57,084 bases of DNA. Source: Pseudomonas mosselii. GTDB taxonomy: Bacteria > Pseudomonadota > Gammaproteobacteria > Pseudomonadales > Pseudomonadaceae. The notes beneath the pieces were generated by a model. The model was not told the DNA's origin. It did not search any database and was given only the letters and a program-made list of their open reading frames with translations. The DNA is taken from NCBI RefSeq assembly GCF_005796105.1, contig NZ_VAUO01000017.1:2140-59223 (forward strand), in the 5' to 3' direction. Of this stretch, positions 42,603 through 50,103 are shown one piece after another (position 1 is the first letter of the stretch; each line of letters opens with the position of its first letter). The position numbers and the translations under genes were made by a program.

Positions 42603-43601
42603 ATGCTGCGCGCCACCGCCCTGGCCCTCGCCTGCCTCAGCGCAGGCACTGCCGTCGCCGCCGAATCGCCCACCTATGGCAAGCAGCTCGAGGGCTTTGC
42701 CTACCCGCATCCACTCCAGCACTTCGACTTCCAGTCCCAGGGCCAAGCTTTGCAGATGGGCTACATGGATGTGCCTGCCCAAGGCAAGGCCAATGGTCGC
42801 AGCGTGGTGCTGATGCACGGCAAGAACTTCTGCGCCGCCACCTGGGAAACCACCATCGATGCCTTGAGCCAGGCCGGCTACCGGGTGATCGCAGTCGACC
42901 AGATCGGCTTCTGCACCTCCAGCAAGCCCGCGCACTACCAGTACAGCTTCCAGCAACTGGCCGATAACACCCACGCGCTACTGGCCAAGCTTGGCGTGAA
43001 CAAGACCAGCGTGCTCGGCCACTCCACCGGCGGCATGCTCGCCACCCGCTACGCCCTGATGTATCCGCAGCAGGTCGAGCGCCTGGCGCTGGTCAATCCC
43101 ATCGGCCTGGAAGACTGGAAAGCCCTCGGTGTGCCCTACCGCACGGTGGATCAGTGGTATGCGCGCGAACTCAAGCTCAATGCCGAGGGCGTACGCAACT
43201 ACGAGCGCAACACCTACTATGCCGGGCGCTGGAAGCCTGAGTACGAGCGCTGGGTGCAGATGCTGGTGGGGCTGAACAAAGGCCCTGGGCACGAAGCCGT
43301 GGCATGGAACTCGGCGCTGATCTACGACATGATCTTCACCCAGCCGGTGGTCCACGAATTCAAGCACCTGAGCATGCCGACCCTGCTACTGGTGGGCGAT
43401 CAGGACAGTACCGCGATCGGCAGCGACATCGCAGCGCCCGAGGTCAAGGCCACGCTTGGCAAGTACAAGGTGTTGGGGCCGCAAGTGGCGAAGATGATCC
43501 CGCAGGGCGAGCTGGTGACATTCGAAGGATTGGGGCATGCCCCGCAAATCGAAGCGCCTGCACAATTCCACCAAGCATTGGTCGGCTGGTTGGGCCGCTA
43601 A
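42603..43601 (+). CDS. Exported alpha/beta hydrolase
   Basis: A 332-residue hydrolase with a signal peptide (about 1-20) and an alpha/beta fold. The oxyanion region MHGKNFCAATW, nucleophile S141 in GHSTGGM, an acid in LLVGDQDS and the catalytic histidine in FEGLGHAPQ are all present, so the enzyme should be active in the periplasm. The substrate is unknown. CGGAG precedes the ATG by about 7 bases. Confidence 0.87.
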   Translation: MLRATALALACLSAGTAVAAESPTYGKQLEGFAYPHPLQHFDFQSQGQALQMGYMDVPAQGKANGRSVVLMHGKNFCAATWETTIDALSQAGYRVIAVDQIGFCTSSKPAHYQYSFQQLADNTHALLAKLGVNKTSVLGHSTGGMLATRYALMYPQQVERLALVNPIGLEDWKALGVPYRTVDQWYARELKLNAEGVRNYERNTYYAGRWKPEYERWVQMLVGLNKGPGHEAVAWNSALIYDMIFTQPVVHEFKHLSMPTLLLVGDQDSTAIGSDIAAPEVKATLGKYKVLGPQVAKMIPQGELVTFEGLGHAPQIEAPAQFHQALVGWLGR

Positions 43602-43627
43602 GCGAACTTCGGGAAGCCGGCCCGCAT

Positions 43628-43667
43628 CCTGTAGAAACCAGGCGCGGCCCGGCGCTGCGCCTACAGG
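43628..43667. repeat. REP-like hairpin
   Basis: CCTGTAG and CTACAGG arms with an inner GGCGC/GCGCC stem, resembling a degenerate Pseudomonas REP. It lies between the convergent hydrolase and DinB-like genes and may terminate both. Confidence 0.5.
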
Positions 43668-43686
43668 CCAGGCATTAGTAGACAGG

Positions 43687-44265
43687 CTACTGCCACACCG
43701 ACGCCTCGCTCCACCCCAGCTCGGCGAAATCGTCCGCGCGCAACCCGGCCTCCTCTTCACAGAAGAACTCATCCAACTGCGGCGGGCGCACCGTAGTGTC
43801 GCTGAGCATCGCATGTACCTGTCCGCGATGATGGATCTGATGCTCGAACAGGTGCGCGAGCAAGCGCAGGCGTTGTTCACGCTGCATACGGTCCGGCCGT
43901 ACGATACTCACATAGCGCCTCAACTGGTCATCGCGCAGTTGCCGACAGTAGGCGATCAGCCGCTGATCGGCCTGCGCCTGTTGGGCCTGCAGATCGGTGC
44001 AGGTGGCGAAAGGCTGCTCGGGCTGGAAGAAGCGTTCACCATCCAGATCAGGCATGGCGCCGCGCTGCTCGCACTCCAACGCATCGAGGTAGAACCAATC
44101 GACCGTCAACAGGTGATTGAGGGTGGCTTTGATCGAAGGGAAGAAGCTGCAACGGGGGGCGACGAACTCGTCCTGGGTCAGTTGCAGGCAAGCCTTGTAT
44201 AGGCGGTGATTGGCCCACGCGTTATTGCAGGCCTGGGTCAGCAGATAATGTGAAAGCGGCTCCAT
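43687..44265 (-). CDS. DinB/DUF1569-like protein
   Basis: A 192-residue four-helix-bundle protein of the DinB superfamily. The three metal-binding histidines can be placed in NHLLTVDWF and HLFEHQIHHRGQVH. Members are thiol-dependent or metal-dependent transferases; the function here is unknown. The ATG at 44265 (MEPLSHYLLTQACN) has AGGAG seven bases upstream; the longer frame has no support. It lies 14 bases after zapE on the same strand. Confidence 0.83.
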   Translation of the reverse strand: MEPLSHYLLTQACNNAWANHRLYKACLQLTQDEFVAPRCSFFPSIKATLNHLLTVDWFYLDALECEQRGAMPDLDGERFFQPEQPFATCTDLQAQQAQADQRLIAYCRQLRDDQLRRYVSIVRPDRMQREQRLRLLAHLFEHQIHHRGQVHAMLSDTTVRPPQLDEFFCEEEAGLRADDFAELGWSEASVWQ

Positions 44266-44279
44266 GGTCGGCTCCTGCT

Positions 44280-45371
44280 TCAGGCGAAACGTTGCAACTG
44301 CATCTCCCGCAACCGGCTCAGGGTCCGTTGATACGGGAACGCCAGATACCCTTGAGTGTAGAGCGCTTCCAGGGGGACCTCGGCCTCCAGGTACAGCGCC
44401 ACCCGACGGTCGTAGCATTCATCGACCAAGGCGATGAAGCGGCGCACGCTGTCATCGCGGGGGGCCAGGCTTGGCAGCTCACGGTCCCCCGCCAGCACTC
44501 GTGCCGCACCATCTTCCGTGCCACGGGCGATGCGCCCGGCCTGCGGCACGCCACCGAGCAGCGGAATGCCCCCCACCAGAATCGCCGGAAAACGGTCGCA
44601 CAGGGCCATGAAGTCCATCGCGGCCAGGGGTTGCTCGCACAGGTCGGCAAAACCGCACCACAGCGCCTTGGGACTATGCCGTACTACCTGAATCTGGCGT
44701 GCGCCGACCTGCAAGGGTGCTGTACTACCGCAATCGTGCGGGCTCAATTGCGCGAATGCCGTGGCCAATGCTTCGGGCTGTGCCACCCAGTAACGCTGCT
44801 GCCGGACGCCCGGATGCAAACGGTGGTCCTGTTCGCCGGCTACCGCGTACAGCGCCATGTGCCGTTGGATGGCCGCAATCGCCGGCAGAAAGCGCTCGCG
44901 GTTGAATCCATCGCGATACAGCTGGTCGGGCGTCTGGTTGGACGTGGCGACGATCACCACGCCGTGATCGAACAGCACCTGGAACAAACGGCCAAGAATG
45001 ATCGCATCGCCGATATCGCTGACGAACAACTCATCGAAGCACAGCACCCGGATCTCACCCGCCAGCTCCCGGGCCAGGGCCTTGAGTGGGTCGGCGGTGC
45101 CGCCGAGCTGGAACAGGCGTTGGTGAACCCAGGCCATGAAGTGATGAAAGTGCTGGCGTCGGGCGGGGACCGACAAACAACGGTGGAACAGGTCCATCAG
45201 CCAAGTCTTGCCGCGCCCCACCGGGCCCCAGAGGTAGATCCCCTGGGAACGGTCACCACGTTGCAGGGCATCGAAACATCCCTGCAGCGCTTCAATGGCG
45301 ACCGCCTGGGCGGGATCGGCGATGAAACCCCGTTCATCGAGGGCGTGTTGGTAGAGCGCATAAGGTGTCAT
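44280..45371 (-). CDS. zapE: Cell division protein ZapE (AFG1-like ATPase)
   Basis: A 363-residue AFG1-family ATPase that binds FtsZ and modulates the Z-ring in E. coli. The Walker A is GPVGRGKT (about 49-56), Walker B VLCFDELFV, followed by the sensor ATSNQTPDQLY. No starting signal distinguishes the ATG at 45371 (MTPYALY) from 45380. Pseudomonas genomes usually have another ZapE, so this may be a paralogue. It is upstream of the DinB-like gene. Confidence 0.85.
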   Translation of the reverse strand: MTPYALYQHALDERGFIADPAQAVAIEALQGCFDALQRGDRSQGIYLWGPVGRGKTWLMDLFHRCLSVPARRQHFHHFMAWVHQRLFQLGGTADPLKALARELAGEIRVLCFDELFVSDIGDAIILGRLFQVLFDHGVVIVATSNQTPDQLYRDGFNRERFLPAIAAIQRHMALYAVAGEQDHRLHPGVRQQRYWVAQPEALATAFAQLSPHDCGSTAPLQVGARQIQVVRHSPKALWCGFADLCEQPLAAMDFMALCDRFPAILVGGIPLLGGVPQAGRIARGTEDGAARVLAGDRELPSLAPRDDSVRRFIALVDECYDRRVALYLEAEVPLEALYTQGYLAFPYQRTLSRLREMQLQRFA

Positions 45372-45416
45372 GGGGCGCATGGTACGCCAGTTTCGCCCCG
45401 ACTGGACCCGGCGTGA

Positions 45417-46565
45417 TCAGCCCTGCTTGAGCCCCACCTTGAGCAGCGCGCCATCCTTGGCATCGGTCAGCACATACAGATACCCATCGGGCCCCACCCG
45501 TACATCGCGGATCCGCGCGTTCAAGTCGCCAAGCAGACGCTCCTCATGCACCACCTTGTCGCCATCGAGTTGCAAGCGGATCAATTGCTGGGTGGCCAAC
45601 GCACCGATGAACAGGTTGTGGTCCCAGGCCTTGAACGTTGGGCTGTCGTAGAACGCCATGCCGCTGATGCCCGGCGACTTCTCCCATACATGATGCGGAT
45701 CGACCATGCCATCGACATGCTTGCCTTTGGCTTCGGGGATCGGCAGCAGCGAGTAGTTGATGCCATGGGTCGCGATCGGCCAGCCGTAGTTCTTGCCGGG
45801 CTCGGGGATATTGATCTCGTCACCGCCGCGTGGGCCGTGCTCGTGGGTCCACAGCTTGCCGGTCCAGGGGTTGAGGGCCGCGCCCTGCTGGTTGCGGTGG
45901 CCGAACGACCAGATCTCCGGGCGCACGTTGTCGCGGCCGACGAAGGGGTTGTCCTTCGGCACCTCGCCATCGGGCAGAATACGCACGATCTTGCCTTGCA
46001 ACTTGTCCAGGTCCTGCGCAGTGGGACGCTGGTTGTTCTCGCCCAGGGCGATGAACAGGTAGCCATCCCGGTCGAACACCAGGCGCGAGCCGAAGTGATT
46101 ACCCTCGGACAGCTTGGGCTGCTGGCGGAAGATCACCGTGAAGTTTTCCAGCCGCGCGTTGTCCTGGGACAACTGGCCACGCCCGACTGCGGTCCCGGCC
46201 TTGCCATCGCTGCCCACCTCGGCGAACGACAGGTATACCGTACGGTCCTTGGCGAACTCGGGCGAGAGCACCACATCGAGCAGGCCGCCCTGCCCCTCGG
46301 CCCAGACCTTCGGCACCCCCGATACGGGCGGGCCGACCCGACCCTCGACGTTGACGATGCGCAGGTTGCCGGGACGCTCGGTGACCAGCATGTCCTTGCC
46401 GCCGGGCAGGAACGCCAGCGCCCAAGGGTTATTCAAACCATCGGCGACGGTGCTGACGCTCAACTGGCCCTCTTCACTGGGGAACTGCTGCTCGTTCGCG
46501 GCGTGGGCCAGCAGCGGAAACAGACTGGCGGCGGCCAGGGTGGTCAACCAGATGCGTGGGGTCAT
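45417..46565 (-). CDS. PQQ-type soluble aldose sugar dehydrogenase (YliI-like)
   Basis: A 382-residue exported beta-propeller protein with a signal peptide (MTPRIWLTTLAAASLFPLLAHA). Segments such as LNNPWALAFLPGG, LVTERPGNLRI, EGGLLDV-like GQGGLLDVVLSPEF, GNHFGSRLVFDRDG, HEHGPRGGDEINI and YGWPIATHG are those of YliI/soluble glucose dehydrogenase, which oxidises aldose sugars in the periplasm with PQQ. AAGG precedes the ATG. The substrate is not decidable from sequence. Confidence 0.9.
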   Translation of the reverse strand: MTPRIWLTTLAAASLFPLLAHAANEQQFPSEEGQLSVSTVADGLNNPWALAFLPGGKDMLVTERPGNLRIVNVEGRVGPPVSGVPKVWAEGQGGLLDVVLSPEFAKDRTVYLSFAEVGSDGKAGTAVGRGQLSQDNARLENFTVIFRQQPKLSEGNHFGSRLVFDRDGYLFIALGENNQRPTAQDLDKLQGKIVRILPDGEVPKDNPFVGRDNVRPEIWSFGHRNQQGAALNPWTGKLWTHEHGPRGGDEINIPEPGKNYGWPIATHGINYSLLPIPEAKGKHVDGMVDPHHVWEKSPGISGMAFYDSPTFKAWDHNLFIGALATQQLIRLQLDGDKVVHEERLLGDLNARIRDVRVGPDGYLYVLTDAKDGALLKVGLKQG

Positions 46566-46586
46566 ACTCGAATCCTTCGAAGGGGC

Positions 46587-46904
46587 TCACGGCGTGCGTA
46601 TCGAGTCACGCGGCGGCCGGGTGGGTTCTAGGTCAGGGCGCTGCTGCTGACGACGTAAATTCTCACCATTTCCGATGCCACGGTTGTCCAGGGTAGGCGG
46701 GCGCGGATTGGGCTGGGTGGATGGGCCACGTACTGGCGGCGTAGCAGGCACGCTGCCTTGGCGGCTGTTGGGGTTGGCGCGCTGGATCGGGCTGTTATAG
46801 GGGTTGCTGTCGCTAGCGGCGAGCAGGGGTGGCGCCCAGGGCGCGGCGTGCAGGGACATGCTCAACAACAGGCCGAGCGTCAAGGTTGGCACTGTAAGGT
46901 TCAT
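46587..46904 (-). CDS. Small exported proline-rich protein
   Basis: A 105-residue protein with a signal peptide (LTLGLLLSMSLHAAPWAPP) and a low-complexity mature part rich in Pro, Asn and Arg (PATPPVRGPSTQPNPRPPT). A perfect AGGAGGTG ribosome binding site lies upstream of the ATG. Its stop is 21 bases from the start of the aldose dehydrogenase, so the two are likely cotranscribed. No family recognised. Confidence 0.72.
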   Translation of the reverse strand: MNLTVPTLTLGLLLSMSLHAAPWAPPLLAASDSNPYNSPIQRANPNSRQGSVPATPPVRGPSTQPNPRPPTLDNRGIGNGENLRRQQQRPDLEPTRPPRDSIRTP

Positions 46905-46921
46905 GCTTCACCTCCTGTACG

Positions 46922-46959
46922 AAAAAGCGCGCCTGGGCGTTGGATAGCCTACGGCGCGC
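46922..46959 (-). terminator. Intrinsic terminator of the ureohydrolase gene
   Basis: On the minus strand GCGCGCC and GGCGCGC form seven pairs around a 19-base loop, followed by five T. It lies 38 bases after the ureohydrolase stop and ends just before the ribosome binding site of the proline-rich gene. Confidence 0.7.
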
Positions 46960-46997
46960 AGGGTTCGATGCGAAAGCGTGAATGCTTACCTGATGTT

Positions 46998-47975
46998 TCA
47001 GTCGGACGTAGCGATGGCCTTGTCCATCTTGTGCCGCGCCGCATACAGGCACAGCATCTCCATCGCCAGGGTCGCCCCAGCCAACGCGGTGATATCGGCA
47101 TGGTCATAGGCCGGTGCCACCTCCACCAAGTCCATGCCCACTAGGTTGATACCGCGCAGGCCACCGAGGATTTCCAGCGCCTGCAGCGTACTCAGGCCAC
47201 CGCACACCGGCGTTCCCGTGCCAGGTGCGTAGGCCGGATCGAGACAGTCGATATCGAAAGTCAGGTACACCGGCCGCTCGCCTACCCGCTGACGGATCGC
47301 CGCGACGATCGCCTCGCAGCCCTGGCGATGCACCTGGCGCGCGTCGAGGATGGCGAAGCCCTGGCTGTCATCGTTGGTGGTACGCAGGCCGATCTGCACT
47401 GAATGCGCCGGGTCCACCCACCCTTCCCGTGCGGCATGCCAGAACATCGTGCCATGGTCGATGCGCTTGCCCTCCTCGTCCGGCCAGGTGTCGCTGTGGG
47501 CGTCGAAATGGATCAGCGCCAACGGGCCATACCGGCGCGCATGGGCTTTGAGCAGCGGGTAGCTAATGAAGTGATCGCCGCCCAGGGTAAGCATCGCACA
47601 ACCGGCGTCGAGAATGCGCTCGGCGTGAGCCTGGATGCTGCCCGGTACCGACTCGGGAGTGCCGTTGTCGAAGGCGCAATCTCCATAGTCGATCACCGCC
47701 AGGTGGTCGAAGGGGTCGAACGCCCACGGCCAGTGGCGGGCCCAGGCCTGCTGCACGGAGGCAGCCCGGATGGCTCGCGGGCCGAAGCGTGCGCCGGGGC
47801 GGTTGCTGGTAGCGGTGTCAAACGGCACCCCGCTGACCACCACATCGACCCCGCGTAGATCGCGGCTGTAGCGACGCCGGGAAAAGCTGGTGATCCCGGC
47901 ATAGGTGCTCTCGGCAGCCGTGCCGTAAAGGCTGTCGCGGGTAATGGCTTGGTCGTTGTCCTGGGCGAGTTCCAC
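46998..47975 (-). CDS. speB: Agmatinase-family ureohydrolase
   Basis: A 325-residue manganese enzyme that splits urea from a guanidino compound (agmatine, guanidinobutyrate or similar). All metal ligands are present: H135 (GGDHFISYP), D158, H160, D162 (HFDAHSDTW) and D241, D243 (TFDIDCLDP). The start is GTG at 47975, with AGGAGA eight bases upstream. It follows the polyamine-binding protein gene after 19 bases. Sequence alone does not separate SpeB from GbuA- or GpuA-like enzymes; the symbol is therefore provisional. Confidence 0.85.
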   Translation of the reverse strand: MELAQDNDQAITRDSLYGTAAESTYAGITSFSRRRYSRDLRGVDVVVSGVPFDTATSNRPGARFGPRAIRAASVQQAWARHWPWAFDPFDHLAVIDYGDCAFDNGTPESVPGSIQAHAERILDAGCAMLTLGGDHFISYPLLKAHARRYGPLALIHFDAHSDTWPDEEGKRIDHGTMFWHAAREGWVDPAHSVQIGLRTTNDDSQGFAILDARQVHRQGCEAIVAAIRQRVGERPVYLTFDIDCLDPAYAPGTGTPVCGGLSTLQALEILGGLRGINLVGMDLVEVAPAYDHADITALAGATLAMEMLCLYAARHKMDKAIATSD

Positions 47976-47994
47976 GGTGCGTCTCCTGTCGTCG

Positions 47995-49074
47995 TTATTG
48001 TCGTGTACGGAAAGCGGTCCACAGGCGGTTGCGCTGGCGCAGGTCAGCCAGGTCCATGCTGCGGTCGGCGAACAGCCGTTCGCGCACCTGGGCCGGCGGG
48101 TAGATGTCCGGGTCGTTGCGCACCGCCTCGTCCACCAGCGGCGTAGCAGCCTGGTTGGCGTTGGCGAAGAACAGCGTATTGGTGAGCGCCGCCACCGAAT
48201 CTGGGCGCAACATGAAGGCGATGAACGCTTTGGCGGCCTCCGGATGCGGGGCATCCTTGGGGATCACCAGGTTGTCCTGCCACACCAGGGTGCCTTCACG
48301 GGGGATGCGGTAGATCAGCTCGAACGGCTTGCCAGCGCGGCGGGCCTGCTCGGCGGCCATGGCGGCGTCGCCGTTGTAGGTCAGTGCCAGGCATACGCTG
48401 CCGTTGGCCAGGTCGTTGATCTGCCGGCCATTAGCCACATAGCTGATCGAAGGCTGCAACTGCTGTAGCAGGGCGTGAGCAGCGTCAAGGTCGGCTTTGA
48501 CCTGGCTGTACGGGTCCTTGCCCAGGTAATGCAGCGCCACGCCGATCACTTCCTGTGGCGAGTCGGGCATGGCAATCCCGCAATCCTTCAGGCGGCTGGC
48601 GTATTCGGGTTTGAACAGCAAGTCGAGGCTGTCCAACGGTGCGTCACCCAGGCGCTTGCGCACCGCCTCGACGTTGATCCCAAGGCCCAGGGTGCCCCAG
48701 GTGTAAGGCACCGCGTAGCGATTGCCAGGGTCGGCCTCGGCCAGCTTGGCCAGCAGGTCCTTGTCAAGGTTGGCAAAGCCGGGCAACGCGTGCGCATCGA
48801 TCGGCTGCAAGGCACCGGCCTTCAGCGCCCGGGCCAGCACCGTGGCCGAAGGCACCACCACGTCATAGCCGCTGCCACCGGTCAGCAGCTTGGTTTCCAG
48901 CACTTCGCTGGTGTCGAAGGTGTCGTAGCGCACCTTATAGCCGGTTTCCTGCTCGAAACGCTGGAGGGTTTGCGGGGCGACGTAATCGGCCCAGCTGTAG
49001 AGGTTGACGACCTTTTCCTCGGCCTGCAGCGGCAGGGCGATAAGGGCACAAAGCAGGCACAACGTTCGACGCAT
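47995..49074 (-). CDS. Periplasmic polyamine-binding protein (PotD/PotF-like)
   Basis: A 359-residue solute-binding protein with a signal peptide (MRRTLCLLCALIALPLQAEE). VNLYSWADYVAP, QTLQRFEQETGYKVRYDTFD, YAVPYTWGTLGLGIN and LALTYNGDAAMA are conserved polyamine-binder segments. Binders of this type feed ABC importers of putrescine, spermidine or related guanidines. No permease or ATPase gene lies nearby, so it is an orphan component. The ATG at 49074 has GAGG eight bases upstream. The LysR gene is divergent. Confidence 0.9.
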   Translation of the reverse strand: MRRTLCLLCALIALPLQAEEKVVNLYSWADYVAPQTLQRFEQETGYKVRYDTFDTSEVLETKLLTGGSGYDVVVPSATVLARALKAGALQPIDAHALPGFANLDKDLLAKLAEADPGNRYAVPYTWGTLGLGINVEAVRKRLGDAPLDSLDLLFKPEYASRLKDCGIAMPDSPQEVIGVALHYLGKDPYSQVKADLDAAHALLQQLQPSISYVANGRQINDLANGSVCLALTYNGDAAMAAEQARRAGKPFELIYRIPREGTLVWQDNLVIPKDAPHPEAAKAFIAFMLRPDSVAALTNTLFFANANQAATPLVDEAVRNDPDIYPPAQVRERLFADRSMDLADLRQRNRLWTAFRTRQ

Positions 49075-49176
49075 GGCGGGCACCTCGGCATGTGGGTGGA
49101 TGCCGCCAGCATGCCCGCCGGGTTACATTGTAAAAATGGCAACTATACAAAGCTGACATTCACCAGAGGCAATGTG

Positions 49177-50103
49177 ATGCTCGGACAACTCCACGACCTC
49201 GACCTGCACCTGCTGCGGCTGTTCGTCACTGTAGTCGAGGCCGGTGGCTTCAGTGCCGCCCAAGGTGTGCTAGGGCTTAGCCAGCCGAGCATCAGCCAGC
49301 AGATGGCCAAGCTTGAAACCCGCCTGGGATATCGACTGTGCAGCCGTGGCAAGGGCGGGTTTCGCCTGACCGACAAGGGCGAGTTGCTGTTGCAGGCAAC
49401 CCGCAGCCTGCTACTGCAGATCGAGCAGTTCCGTCAGCAGGCCAATGGCGTGACGGGTCGGCTGCTGGGCCGATTGCGCCTCGGTCTTGCGGAAAACCAG
49501 GACCGCGCGGTCACCCTGCGCATCGCCCAGGCCATCACGCGCTTTCGCCAGCGCGACGAGTCTGTGCAACTGGAGATGACCTGCGCCCCACCCGCCGAGC
49601 TTGAACGGTTGCTACTGGAGCAGCGGCTGGATTGCGCCATCAGCTACTTCTCCGGTAACCAGGCAGCCTTCGACTATCAGCCGCTGTTCGTGGAGCAACA
49701 ACGCCTGTACTGCGGCCAGGGGCATCCGCTGTTCAGCGTGGCGCAGCCGACCCAGGAGCAACTGCTGGAAGCGGACCAGGTGCGCCATCCCTACCGCGTG
49801 TTCAAACAGGGCGAGCCGTTCCAGAGCCTGCACAGCAGCGCAGTGGCCGAGCAGATCGATAGCGCGCTGACCTTCACCCTGTCAGGAAGGCATATCAGCT
49901 ACCTGCCCTGTCACTGCGCCGCTCCCTGGGAGGCGCAGGGACTGCTGCGGGCACTGGCACCGGCGCTAGACTTCGTGGTGCCGTTCACCCTGGCCCGGCA
50001 TCGCGGGCAAGCGCCGGGCGAGGCTCTGGTCGCGTTCGTGCAGGACCTGTCGTCGAGCTTCGCAGACGCGGGCCCAGTGCCCGCGCTGCGCGGGACTCAG
50101 TAG
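49177..50103 (+). CDS. LysR family transcriptional regulator
   Basis: A 308-residue LysR regulator: helix-turn-helix at about 10-65 (LRLFVTVVEAGGFSAAQGVL, SQPSISQQMAKLETRLG) and a substrate-binding domain from about 92. It is divergent from the polyamine-binding protein and ureohydrolase genes across 102 bases and probably controls them in response to a polyamine or guanidino compound. The start at 49177 has AGAGG seven bases upstream. Its last seven bases overlap the TonB receptor's end. Confidence 0.9.
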   Translation: MLGQLHDLDLHLLRLFVTVVEAGGFSAAQGVLGLSQPSISQQMAKLETRLGYRLCSRGKGGFRLTDKGELLLQATRSLLLQIEQFRQQANGVTGRLLGRLRLGLAENQDRAVTLRIAQAITRFRQRDESVQLEMTCAPPAELERLLLEQRLDCAISYFSGNQAAFDYQPLFVEQQRLYCGQGHPLFSVAQPTQEQLLEADQVRHPYRVFKQGEPFQSLHSSAVAEQIDSALTFTLSGRHISYLPCHCAAPWEAQGLLRALAPALDFVVPFTLARHRGQAPGEALVAFVQDLSSSFADAGPVPALRGTQ

